A DNA stretch of 26,087 nucleotides from Candidatus Aerophobota bacterium (GTDB lineage Bacteria; Aerophobota; Aerophobia; Aerophobales; JAGHCO01): NCBI GenBank assembly GCA_021160405.1, contig JAGHCO010000136.1:1-26087 (forward strand), given 5' to 3'. Positions within the stretch are counted from its first letter, which is position 1, and every line of letters starts with the position of its first letter. The position numbers were made by a program, and so were the translations under genes. The notes under the pieces are model-generated. The model was not told the DNA's origin, did no database searches, and saw only the letters and a program-made list of their open reading frames with translations. Shown here in pieces: positions 8,863 to 16,900 of the stretch.

Positions 8863-9223
8863 AATCCTCAGAGTCCATTAAGTTATTTAGCTCCTCTGGA
8901 TTTTGTAACTTTACTTTAATCATCCAACCTTTACCATAAGGGTCTTTGCTTATTAAATCTATTTGCTGAGACAGTTCCTCGTGAACCTCTACTACTTCAC
9001 CGCTTACAGGAGAGTTTAAATCGGAAACAGCTTTAACTGACTCTATAACACCAAAAGGGGAGCCTTGAGTTATTTTTTCTCCCACCGAGGGAAGTTCTAT
9101 ATATACAAGGTCAGTAAGCTGCTTTGCTGCAAAATCTGTAATTCCAACAGTGCCTACATCATTCTCAACTTTTATCCACTCATGAGTTTTGGTATACTTT
9201 AAGTCCTTAGGGTACATTTTCAT
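8828..9223 (-). CDS. gcvH: glycine cleavage system H protein
   Basis: The lipoylated carrier that shuttles the aminomethyl group between P, T and L proteins. The 131-residue protein has the full family pattern: YPKDLKYTKTHEW at the N-terminus, GVIESVKAVSDLNSPVSGEV around the lipoylated lysine K64, and the GKGWMIKV strand at the end. The C-terminal tail is charged and slightly long. Two starts compete: the first ATG has GGAGG only 3 bases upstream, while M3 (9217) sits 9 bases from the same site and gives the more typical MYPKDLKY start. It follows the SHMT-GcvT fusion by only 15 bases. No lipoate ligase or synthase gene is present in the window. Confidence 0.96.
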   Translation of the reverse strand: MKMYPKDLKYTKTHEWIKVENDVGTVGITDFAAKQLTDLVYIELPSVGEKITQGSPFGVIESVKAVSDLNSPVSGEVVEVHEELSQQIDLISKDPYGKGWMIKVKLQNPEELNNLMDSEDYEEWTKKEKEK

Positions 9224-9238
9224 AAACCTCCGGTAATT

Positions 9239-12200
9239 TTAAATATTTTCTTCAGGAAAACGAGACAGGACTACAGCTTCCTGAGGGAGAACTGTTCTAT
9301 CCCCTTCATTCAAGTTTCTTGCAGGCTTTTCTGAGAATCTTCCCCGAGGAAGAGGAAATATTGCAATCTCTTCACTTTCCTGAATCCTTTTATCAACATA
9401 AGCTAAGCCAACTTGAAAATCTTCTGCTAAAGTGCAACTGGTAACTTTTCCAACATATTTGCCTCTTTTATCTACTACAGGGTCATGCGGTCTTATCATC
9501 CTACCATAGCTTGATTTTAATTTAAACCTTATAATTTTCTTTTCCCTTCCTCTCTCTTTTTCCAATAAGATTTCTCTTCCAATAAAAAAGGGTTTATGAA
9601 ACTTAACAAAAGCTCCATAACCTGCTTCAATAGGGTCAATTTTGTACCTTCCGTCAAGTTCATGTCCATGTAAAGGAAGACCTGCCTCCACTCTGGTTGA
9701 ATCTCTTGCCCCCAGGCCACATGGTTTAACTTTAAATTCCCTACCTTTTTCCAAAATCAAGTTCCAGATGAATGGAGCATCCTTAGGATGAAGGTAAAGC
9801 TCATAGCCTATATCTTCCCCGGTATAACCTGTGCGAGAGATTATCATTTTTACTCCAGCAATCTCTCCTTCTATAAATTCATTCTTCTCCAGTCTTGCTA
9901 TCTCTTCTTGTAATTTTTTATTTTCTGCTAATTTTTGCAAGATTAAAACTGATTTAGGTCCCTGAAGAGCTATATCTACTTTTTGTTCCTCTCCCGTTGA
10001 TTCATCTTTTAAATTTTTAATATTTACCGCGCTTGCAATTTCTCTTGGTGGATAACTTTTATCTATAATATAGCGTTTAGAATTAACTGCCTTTAACCAG
10101 CTTAATACTTTTTCCTGATTGGCGGCATTATCAACAATCATATATCTTTGCTTTCCGCGGCAATAAATCATAATATCATCTATTACATTGCCATCAGGGT
10201 CAAGGAGGAAGCTATACTGAGATTGTCCAATCTTTATCCATCGAACATAGTTGGTAGTAACGACATCTAAAAAGTCGGCGGCATTTTCTCCACTAACTTC
10301 CAAAATTCCCATATGACTTACATCAAAGAGCCCTGCCGCCTCTCTCACTGCTCTGTGTTCTTCAGAGATACTTTTATAATAAATGGGCATTTCCCATCCA
10401 GCAAACTGAGTGAATTTTGCTCCCAATTTTAAATGTTCCTCGTATAAAAAAGATCTTTTAGTTTTTTTCTCTTTCTCCTGATAGTGAAACTCCTCTTTTT
10501 TTACCTCTAGGGGTATATTATTTTGACTAAATAGTTTTTGTCCGATAAAATAAGGTTTGGATAGGTCAAAATAAGAGAGAAAATTTTTATACAAAGATAA
10601 ACCATCAATTTTACCTCTCTCTTCAGAGGAAATTTTTTCCTTTAAATGAACATGCTCTCCCCTTTTAATATCAGCCAGATTAACTTTTAAGGTTTCACTT
10701 AACTTTTGTAAAGTTTCCTCTTTCGTTTCTGTTAAATCTTCCACCACCACTGGCCCCTGAATTTTAGCAAATATATCATCGGGATCAAAAATAATATACC
10801 CATCTGATAAACCTTCCAGCCAAAGCTTTACCCTCTGAGTTTGAGACAGGGTAGTTGCAACTAAATAACGATCTTTTCCTTTATTATCAGGAGGGAGATG
10901 AACAATTAAAACATCATCAATAAGCTTCCCTTCAGCGTCTAAGAAAAAAGAGGAAGCAAACTCACCTGGCTTAAGATTAGCTATATTAGCAGTAGATAAT
11001 TCTTGCAGGAAAGGCTTTGCTCTTTCTCCACTTACTTTTAGGACTCCTATATTGCTCTCTTCCCTGTTTGATTCTTGTTTAAGTAAATCAGGCTCTTTTT
11101 GAGAAAAGGCAAATTTTGGTATTTCAGCTTCTTTTTTCTGGATTAGCTCTGTTACCTCTTTTCTTACCTCCTCAATTATATCAAGGTTTATCTTCCCCCT
11201 TGGTAGATCTCCCGTTAATCCTTCATAAATAAAGGGGTGAATGTTAGTTATAACCCTGTGAATAAGCTCTGCTATTTTCTCCATTTCCTCTTTTCCAAAT
11301 CCTCGCTGAGTAGCCCAGGGAGTTCCCAATCTAATAGCACTTGCCTCAGCAGCAGTTTCATCTCCAGGGATAGTATTTTTGTTAACTACCAGGCCACAAA
11401 GATCCAAAATGCGGGCAGCCATTTCTCCTTTTAAAGGAAAGCCGGTTTTTGTTTTAATAGCATTTAAATCAACCAATAAAAGGTGAGTATCAGTTCCTCC
11501 ATAAGCTATTTTCAGCCCCTTTTTTTCTAATGATGAGGCTAATACTTTAGCATTTTCAACTATTTTTTCCTGGAGTTTTTTAAACTCCTCTGTCCCGGCA
11601 ATTTTAAATGTAGTTGCTATAGCTGCAATTGTATTGATGTGAGGACCTCCCTGTTCCCCGGGAAAAACAGCCTCATCTATTAGTTTAGCTTTTTCTCTAT
11701 CGGTAGTTAAGATAACTGCTCCGCGAGGACCACAGAGGGTTTTGTGAGTGGTAAAAGTTATAACATCAGCAAAGCCGACTGGACTTGGATATATCCCAGC
11801 AACTACCATTCCTGCAACATGGGCAATATCAGCAAATAAAAGCGCCCCTACACTATCAGCAACTTCTCTAAACTTTCCCCAATCAACACTCCAGGGGTAA
11901 GCACTGTAACCTGCAATTATTATCTTGGGTTTGTATTGATAGGCAAGGTTTTTAATAGCATCATAGTTAAGTTTCCCACTTGTTAGATCAGCCTCATAGG
12001 GGATGACCTTGTAGTATTTGCCAGAACGGTTAAATTCACTCCCGTGGGTAAGATGTCCTCCATAAGATAGGGACATACCCATAATTGTATCACCTGGTTT
12101 AATAAAAGCCGCATAAACAGCATTATTTGCTGCCGCCCCTGATAAAGGTTGGACATTAACAAAAATTTTATCGGCACTCACCTTATCTGTGGCAAAACAC

Positions 12201-12592
12201 TTAGCTATTCTTCTTTGAGCCAGCGATTCAACAAAATCAGCGAACTCAACTCCTTTGTAAAAACGTCTATCAGAGTAGCGTCTATAGTTGGCAAGCTGAT
12301 AGTTATAATCAAGCAACACTTTTTCATCATTTTCTTCACTCATTCTTGGGGAAGGATATCCTTCAGCATAGAGGTTGCTAAAAGGTGATGATAAAGCTTC
12401 TCGAACAGGTTTTGGGCAGATACTCTCCGAAGGTATAAGAATAATTTTTTGTATCTGCCGAGCTTTCTCAAAATCAATAATAAGGCTTATGTCGGGGTCT
12501 ACTTTAGAAAGTTCCGCCTCAAGATAATATGAATAATCTCTCCCCTTACCCTTAAATTTTTCCTTTGATAAAAGACCTTTTTTTTCTTCCAT
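9239..12592 (-). CDS. serine hydroxymethyltransferase / GcvT fusion protein
   Basis: A single 1117-residue frame joins two folate enzymes. Residues ~15-495 are SHMT (GlyA): PLP lysine K284 in TFTTHKTLCGPRG, D255 and H258 in ADIAHVAG, and SAIRLGTP near 418-425. Residues ~715-1117 are a complete aminomethyltransferase (GcvT): GAKFTQFAGWEMPI, LFDVSHMG, IDD at 804-806, SRTGYTGEDIGYELY, LGARDSTRVEAGLPL and KPFFIGRE. Between them, residues ~514-690 form a second, shortened GcvT-like unit with the same pattern (LKVSGERAKPFL, SFFLDAEGKLIDD, RYLVAT, then KPYFIGQKLF) but lacking the middle of the domain. The SHMT part also has an insert at ~84-111 between AEGYP and FYKGVEFAD. The likely role is to hand methylene-THF directly between T protein and SHMT. 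Start and upstream stop share one base (TAATG), coupling it to the aminotransferase. No frameshift or stop breaks the fusion. Confidence 0.93.
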   Translation of the reverse strand: MEEKKGLLSKEKFKGKGRDYSYYLEAELSKVDPDISLIIDFEKARQIQKIILIPSESICPKPVREALSSPFSNLYAEGYPSPRMSEENDEKVLLDYNYQLANYRRYSDRRFYKGVEFADFVESLAQRRIAKCFATDKVSADKIFVNVQPLSGAAANNAVYAAFIKPGDTIMGMSLSYGGHLTHGSEFNRSGKYYKVIPYEADLTSGKLNYDAIKNLAYQYKPKIIIAGYSAYPWSVDWGKFREVADSVGALLFADIAHVAGMVVAGIYPSPVGFADVITFTTHKTLCGPRGAVILTTDREKAKLIDEAVFPGEQGGPHINTIAAIATTFKIAGTEEFKKLQEKIVENAKVLASSLEKKGLKIAYGGTDTHLLLVDLNAIKTKTGFPLKGEMAARILDLCGLVVNKNTIPGDETAAEASAIRLGTPWATQRGFGKEEMEKIAELIHRVITNIHPFIYEGLTGDLPRGKINLDIIEEVRKEVTELIQKKEAEIPKFAFSQKEPDLLKQESNREESNIGVLKVSGERAKPFLQELSTANIANLKPGEFASSFFLDAEGKLIDDVLIVHLPPDNKGKDRYLVATTLSQTQRVKLWLEGLSDGYIIFDPDDIFAKIQGPVVVEDLTETKEETLQKLSETLKVNLADIKRGEHVHLKEKISSEERGKIDGLSLYKNFLSYFDLSKPYFIGQKLFSQNNIPLEVKKEEFHYQEKEKKTKRSFLYEEHLKLGAKFTQFAGWEMPIYYKSISEEHRAVREAAGLFDVSHMGILEVSGENAADFLDVVTTNYVRWIKIGQSQYSFLLDPDGNVIDDIMIYCRGKQRYMIVDNAANQEKVLSWLKAVNSKRYIIDKSYPPREIASAVNIKNLKDESTGEEQKVDIALQGPKSVLILQKLAENKKLQEEIARLEKNEFIEGEIAGVKMIISRTGYTGEDIGYELYLHPKDAPFIWNLILEKGREFKVKPCGLGARDSTRVEAGLPLHGHELDGRYKIDPIEAGYGAFVKFHKPFFIGREILLEKERGREKKIIRFKLKSSYGRMIRPHDPVVDKRGKYVGKVTSCTLAEDFQVGLAYVDKRIQESEEIAIFPLPRGRFSEKPARNLNEGDRTVLPQEAVVLSRFPEENI

Positions 12593-13779
12593 TATTTTTC
12601 AACTGCTTTTTTAATTCTTTTCAGACCCTCTAATATACCTTTTTTAGAGGTTGCGTAGGATAATCTTATGTATTCCTCTTTTTCTCCTTCGTTTCTACAC
12701 CCAAAGCAGCTCCTGCTTAGCACTGCCACATCTGCCTCATAAAGAAGGTATTTTTGAAGTTCTTTGGAGCCTTTGAGATTAAGATTTTGGCAAACCTCAG
12801 TCACATTAGGGTATATATAAAAAGCCCCCTTTGGTTTAATGCATCTTATTCCTTTAATTTCATTTAATCCTTCCCAGATAATCTCTCGTCTTTCTTTAAA
12901 CTCCTTTACCATAGATAAAGAAGAATCCTGTGGACCTTCCAGAGCTTCAACTCCTGCATATTGAATAAAGGTATTTGTGCAGGAGTTAATATTAGTCTGG
13001 ATTCTGGTAATATCTTGCGCTAAATCTTTCCTCATTACTCCAAATCCTAACCTCCAGCCAGTCATAGCATAGGTTTTTGAAAAACCATCTATTAAAATTG
13101 TTCTTTCTTTCATCCCTGGAATAGATGCTATGCTTTTAAATTCTGTATCATAAATAATTTGAGAATAAACCTCATCTGATACAATCCAGATATTTTTTTC
13201 CTTAGATATTTCGGCAATCATCTTTAGATCATCTTGGGTTAAGATACCTCCTGTAGGATTTTGGGGAGAGTTAATAATTATCATTTTTGTTTTGTCAGTT
13301 ATCTTTGCCTCTAATTGCTCGGGGTCAAAACTAAATTCTTTTTCTTCTAAAAGAGGAAGAGGAACAGGTTTTGCTCCAACAAAGTTTATGAACGATTCAT
13401 AAATTGGGAAACCCGGATTTGGATATATTACCTCATCTCCTTCATTAACACAGGCGAGAATACCATAGGCAATAATTGGTTTTGCTCCTGGGGTAATTAC
13501 CACCTCTTCAGGGTCTACTTCTATACCTCTGGTTTTAGAAATATACCGGGCAACTGATTCTCTTAAGGAAGGAACACCAGATGAGGGAGAGTAATGAGTA
13601 TACCCATCTTTAATTGCCTTTACTCCTGCATCTTTAATGTTTTGCGGTGTATCAAAATCAGGTTCTCCAATGGCAAAGCTTATAATATCTTTTCCTTCTG
13701 CTTTTAGTTTGTTCACCTCTGCCAAAACTTCAAAGGCAGTTTCAGTTCCTAACCTCTTCATCCTTTTTGCTTTTTCCAT
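12592..13779 (-). CDS. class I/II pyridoxal-phosphate aminotransferase
   Basis: A 395-residue fold-type I aminotransferase of the AspC/AlaT-like group. Visible catalytic residues are N174 in NSPQNPTGG, D202 and Y205 in VSDEVY, the PLP lysine K235 in DGFSKTYAMTGWRLGF, and the carboxylate-binding arginine in EYIRLSYATS near the C-terminus. Substrate cannot be fixed from sequence: aspartate, alanine or another amino donor is possible. As first gene of the glycine cleavage/SHMT operon it could supply or drain amino groups around glycine, serine, alanine and glyoxylate, but that is inference from context. GAAGG lies 6 bases before the ATG, and a strong promoter is just upstream. Confidence 0.93.
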   Translation of the reverse strand: MEKAKRMKRLGTETAFEVLAEVNKLKAEGKDIISFAIGEPDFDTPQNIKDAGVKAIKDGYTHYSPSSGVPSLRESVARYISKTRGIEVDPEEVVITPGAKPIIAYGILACVNEGDEVIYPNPGFPIYESFINFVGAKPVPLPLLEEKEFSFDPEQLEAKITDKTKMIIINSPQNPTGGILTQDDLKMIAEISKEKNIWIVSDEVYSQIIYDTEFKSIASIPGMKERTILIDGFSKTYAMTGWRLGFGVMRKDLAQDITRIQTNINSCTNTFIQYAGVEALEGPQDSSLSMVKEFKERREIIWEGLNEIKGIRCIKPKGAFYIYPNVTEVCQNLNLKGSKELQKYLLYEADVAVLSRSCFGCRNEGEKEEYIRLSYATSKKGILEGLKRIKKAVEK

Positions 13780-13822
13780 ATTTTACCTTCTTTCATACCA
13801 AAGATATATTAAAGATATTTAA

Positions 13823-13851
13823 TTTATATCACATAAAAAAAATTTTGTCAA
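13823..13851 (-). promoter_or_regulatory. promoter of the glycine cleavage operon
   Basis: On the minus strand TTGACA (complement of 13846-13851) and TATAAA (complement of 13823-13828) are exactly 17 bases apart, a near-consensus sigma-70 promoter. Transcription would begin near 13816, leaving about 36 bases before the aminotransferase ATG. That leader is too short for a glycine riboswitch. Two AAAGATAT direct repeats (13800-13807 and 13811-13818) overlap the start region and could be a regulator site. Confidence 0.7.
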
Positions 13852-13875
13852 GATGTAAATCAAAATCTTTATTAT

Positions 13876-14487
13876 TTATAACTGAGCTTTTATTTTCTCT
13901 ATAAAGAATTCAGCGTGGGCAGCTAATATGTTAGCAGATGAATCCTTATCTTTTTTTTCAATGGCAGAAATTAACCTCTGAAAGTCCTCTCTGAAGGTAT
14001 ACACGAAGGATTTGTCCTTTGGCAAAATCCACAATCTTAAAACTCTATCTCTTAGGGCTTGTAAAATACCGTAAAGCACTTGATTATGAGTTGCCATATT
14101 TATTAAATCGTGGAATTTAGAATCTAATTTTATTAATTCTTTCTCATCCAAATTGTCTTTGAACTTATTAAGAAGGTTTTTCATTTTCTCTATTTCATCT
14201 TTTGTTGCTCTTTCGGCTGCTAATTTACCAGCTATCTTTATAAGAGGTCTTCGCAGTTCCATCACATCAATAAGTTCTTTAAATTCAACAGAGCTAACAT
14301 GAACTCCACTATAGGGGACTATCTCAACTAAGCCTTCAGCATCAAGACGAACCAAAAGTTCTCTTAAAGGGGTTCTTCCTATGTTAAATTCCTTCATTAG
14401 CTCTTTTTCCTTTAATACCTGGCCTGGTTTGTAATCACCTAATACTATTTTCTCCCTTAAAATAGAGTAAACGCTGTTTTTATCCAA
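13876..14487 (-). CDS. GntR-family regulator, FadR type with FCD domain
   Basis: A 203-residue transcription factor. Residues ~5-65 are the GntR winged helix (SILREKIVLGDYKPGQVLKE, then FNIGRTPLRELLVRL and GLVEIVPYSGVHV). Residues ~70-200 are the all-helical FCD effector domain. Of the usual metal ligands, D122 and H126 (LDSKFHDL) and H191 are present, but the place normally held by another histidine appears to be F169, so the metal site may be altered. The start is TTG, chosen because GGGAGG lies 7 bases upstream and no better start fits. It sits between the glycine cleavage operon and the divergent transketolase and could control either. Its effector cannot be told from sequence. Confidence 0.88.
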   Translation of the reverse strand: MDKNSVYSILREKIVLGDYKPGQVLKEKELMKEFNIGRTPLRELLVRLDAEGLVEIVPYSGVHVSSVEFKELIDVMELRRPLIKIAGKLAAERATKDEIEKMKNLLNKFKDNLDEKELIKLDSKFHDLINMATHNQVLYGILQALRDRVLRLWILPKDKSFVYTFREDFQRLISAIEKKDKDSSANILAAHAEFFIEKIKAQL

Positions 14488-14533
14488 ATTATTTCCTCCC
14501 TATAGTTTGTTAAAGGCAAGACTTATATATCTC

Positions 14534-14562
14534 TTGCCAAGTTAATATCCACTTGGTATAAT
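14534..14562 (+). promoter_or_regulatory. transketolase promoter with embedded palindrome
   Basis: TTGCCA (14534-14539) and TATAAT (14557-14562) are 17 bases apart, a strong promoter facing transketolase. A perfect inverted repeat, CCAAGT (14537-14542) and ACTTGG (14551-14556), lies almost wholly between the two hexamers. A bound protein would block polymerase. The divergent GntR gene is the obvious candidate. Confidence 0.65.
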
Positions 14563-14579
14563 ATTAATATATTATTAAT
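14563..14579. promoter_or_regulatory. 17-bp perfect AT-rich palindrome at the start site
   Basis: ATTAATA, TAT, TATTAAT is a perfect 7-3-7 inverted repeat directly after the -10 box of the transketolase promoter, over the expected transcription start. It is a possible operator; the extreme AT content makes chance more likely than for a mixed sequence. Confidence 0.4.
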
Positions 14580-14597
14580 GTATTTTTGTCAAAGTCT

Positions 14598-14632
14598 GTC
14601 CTCTCATCGGAAAAGAGGACTTTATCTTTTTT
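14598..14632 (+). terminator. terminator-like hairpin in the transketolase leader
   Basis: GTCCTCT (14598-14604) and AGAGGAC (14614-14620) form a 7-bp stem with a 9-base loop, followed by TTTATCTTTTTT. It lies between the transketolase promoter and its ribosome site, so it would be transcribed as a leader structure. It is a possible attenuator. No riboswitch family or leader peptide was recognised. Confidence 0.5.
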
Positions 14633-14671
14633 CTGAGAGTAAGTTTAAGAAGGGGAAAAGGAGGTTTATAA

Positions 14672-16705
14672 ATGCCCATTATAGATTCTAAGACAGGAAA
14701 AGTAAGAAGGAATTATACAGTTGAGGAGTTAGTAGAAAAGGCAAGAGAGATGAGAGCATACAGTATGGTTGCTCTTACTGCAGCTTCCTCAGGGCATACT
14801 GGTGGAACCATGTCAATTATGGATATTGCTGCAGCCCTTTACCTCAAAAAGATAAGACATGACCCAAAGAATCCTGAGTGGGAAGACAGAGATAGAGTTT
14901 TTTGGTCTACAGGTCATAAAGCTCCTGCCCTTTATGTAGCTTTGGGTGAGGCAGGTTATTTCCCAATAGAAGAGATAGTAAAGTTAAGGAAGCTGTGGTC
15001 TGGTTTTGAAGGTCACCCTAATAGATTAAAGCTACCAGGGGTTGAGCTTTCTGCTGGGTCCTTGGGACAAGGTTTAGGCGTAGCAGTAGGCTGTGCACTT
15101 AATGCTAAGTTAGAGGGGAAAAGTTACAGAGTTTACTGTATCAATGGGGATGGGGAGCTTGATGAGGGTTCTATTTGGGAGTCTATAATGTGCGCTGCTC
15201 ATTATAGATTAGATAATCTTGTATCTATTGTTGATAGAAATAATTTGCAAATTGATGGTCCTACAGAAAAAGTGATGAGGTTGGAATCTATTGTTAATAA
15301 ATGGAGAGCTTTTGGATGGAACACTATTGAAATTGATGGTCATAATATAAGTGAGATTCTAAACGCTTTAGATGAAGCTGAGAAGGTAAAAGGAAAACCA
15401 ACAGTGATAATCGCTAAAACAACTAAAGGAAAAGGTGTCTCCTATGCTGAGAATGTAGTTGGTTACCATGGCATTCCTCCAAAGGATGGAAGGTCAGGAA
15501 AAGAATCGTTAGATAAGGCTCTGGGAGATATAGGCGATCCTAAATTTACTAAAGAGAAGATAGATAAACTTCTAAAAATTGCCAATGATTATCAAAGAGA
15601 AGTTGATAAAAAGATAGATGCTTCTTTGCCTAAGTTTAGTAGAAATTACTGGTGGAATTCAACTGATAAGATGAAGGTTAAGATGGATGCTACCAGAAAT
15701 GGCTTTGGTAGGGCTATAGAAAAATTGGGTGATGATAAAAGAGTTGTTGCTTTGGGAGCTGATATTACAAATTCAATAAGAATGAATAAGTTCTATGCTA
15801 ATCATCCCGAGAGAAAAAATAGATTTTTTAGTATAGGTATAGCTGAGGCTAATATGACTTTGGTAGCATCTGGTTTAGCTAAGGAGGAAAAAATACCATT
15901 TATTGGCTCTTATGGGGTCTTTATAACTGGTAGAAATTGGGACCAGTTAAGAACTACTGTATGTTACAATAACTTTAATGTAAAGATTGCCGATGCTCAC
16001 GGTGGTATCTCAGTTGGAAAGGATGGAGCTACCCATCAGGCACTGGAGGAAATAACTAACATGTGTTATCTACCCAATATGCGTATGGCTATCCCCTGTG
16101 ATTCAGTTGAAACAGAAAAGGCAACTAAGGCAATAGCCTCTATTGATGGGCCTTGTGTAGTTAGGTATGCAAGGGAGGCAACTCCCATAGTAACCACCAA
16201 TAATACTCCCTATAAGTTTGGTTTAGCAAACATAATAAGGTATAGAGGTGAGAGGGAGAATTTTATAGAAGCATTTGAGATAAAGCTTTCCACTGACTAT
16301 ACCTCAGAAAACGAGGATTTAAGTATAATTTCCTGTGGACCTATGGTCCCAGAGGCGATGAGGGCGGCTTATATTTTAAGAGAAGAGTTTGGAATCGAGG
16401 CAAGAATACTAAATGTGCATACAGTTAAACCAATTGATAAGGAGGCAATTGTAAGAGCAGCGCAGGAAACAGGTATTATAATCACAGCGGAAGAGCATCA
16501 GGTTGGTGGTTTTGGAAATATTGTAGCAGGAGTGATAGCAAAGGGTAAAAGATACACTTCACCATTGCTGATGGATATGGTTGGGGTAGAGGATAAATTT
16601 GGTGAATCTGGAGCACCATGGGAGTTAATGAAAGCATTTGGTCTAACTGCTGAGCACATTGCAAAAAGGGCTAAAGAGTTGTGGGATAAGAAAAGTGATG
16701 CGTGA
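14672..16705 (+). CDS. tkt: transketolase
   Basis: Thiamine diphosphate enzyme of the non-oxidative pentose phosphate pathway, moving two-carbon ketol units between sugar phosphates. The 677-residue chain is complete. The N-terminal half carries SSGHTGGTMS (H42), STGHKAPALY (H82) and the ThDP motif from GDGE 159-162 to NN 190-191. The C-terminal half, beginning near residue 336, has DATRNGFGRAIEKL, the catalytic glutamate E392 in FSIGIAEANM and the DAHGGISVGKDGATHQALEE segment. The two halves resemble the separately encoded subunits found in many archaea and thermophiles, but here they are joined. AGGAGG lies 7 bases before the ATG. It stands alone on the plus strand, convergent with the por-pta-ackA operon. 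Confidence 0.95.
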   Translation: MPIIDSKTGKVRRNYTVEELVEKAREMRAYSMVALTAASSGHTGGTMSIMDIAAALYLKKIRHDPKNPEWEDRDRVFWSTGHKAPALYVALGEAGYFPIEEIVKLRKLWSGFEGHPNRLKLPGVELSAGSLGQGLGVAVGCALNAKLEGKSYRVYCINGDGELDEGSIWESIMCAAHYRLDNLVSIVDRNNLQIDGPTEKVMRLESIVNKWRAFGWNTIEIDGHNISEILNALDEAEKVKGKPTVIIAKTTKGKGVSYAENVVGYHGIPPKDGRSGKESLDKALGDIGDPKFTKEKIDKLLKIANDYQREVDKKIDASLPKFSRNYWWNSTDKMKVKMDATRNGFGRAIEKLGDDKRVVALGADITNSIRMNKFYANHPERKNRFFSIGIAEANMTLVASGLAKEEKIPFIGSYGVFITGRNWDQLRTTVCYNNFNVKIADAHGGISVGKDGATHQALEEITNMCYLPNMRMAIPCDSVETEKATKAIASIDGPCVVRYAREATPIVTTNNTPYKFGLANIIRYRGERENFIEAFEIKLSTDYTSENEDLSIISCGPMVPEAMRAAYILREEFGIEARILNVHTVKPIDKEAIVRAAQETGIIITAEEHQVGGFGNIVAGVIAKGKRYTSPLLMDMVGVEDKFGESGAPWELMKAFGLTAEHIAKRAKELWDKKSDA

Positions 16706-16777
16706 ATGCGTAGAAGAGTCAAAGAGAAAAGGTTCTACGTTCAACGTAAAAAAATGGTAAATATTCAGTGAACCATG

Positions 16778-16893
16778 TGTCATTGTGAGGAGTGTAAACA
16801 AGGAAGCAATCTCGGTTTTGGGATTGCTCATTTGTCATTGCGAGCGATAGCGAAGCAATCTCACGCCTGCCTTTGGCAGGCTCGCAATGACAA
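16778..16893. repeat. dispersed CATTGCGAGC-type palindromic element
   Basis: Two degenerate copies of a TGTCATTGNGAG...GAAGCAATCTC motif lie in tandem (16778-16814 and 16833-16862). The second ends in a large inverted repeat: TTGTCATTGCGAG (16832-16844) against CTCGCAATGACAA (16881-16893), enclosing a tight hairpin GCCTGCC-TTT-GGCAGGC (16865-16881). The first copy has its own stem, AGCAATC/GATTGCT (16805-16811, 16822-16828). Its position between the convergent transketolase and ackA suggests it also ends transcription from both sides. It is more GC-rich than its surroundings. Similar elements are scattered in many bacterial genomes. Confidence 0.75.
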
Positions 16894-16900
16894 TAGTATA

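Noticed and set aside
9529..9720. 63-codon minus-strand frame inside the fusion gene
   Set aside because: Out-of-frame shadow of the GcvT part of the fusion.
13780..13875. glycine riboswitch before the glycine cleavage operon
   Set aside because: The leader after the predicted promoter is only about 36 bases, too short for the aptamer.
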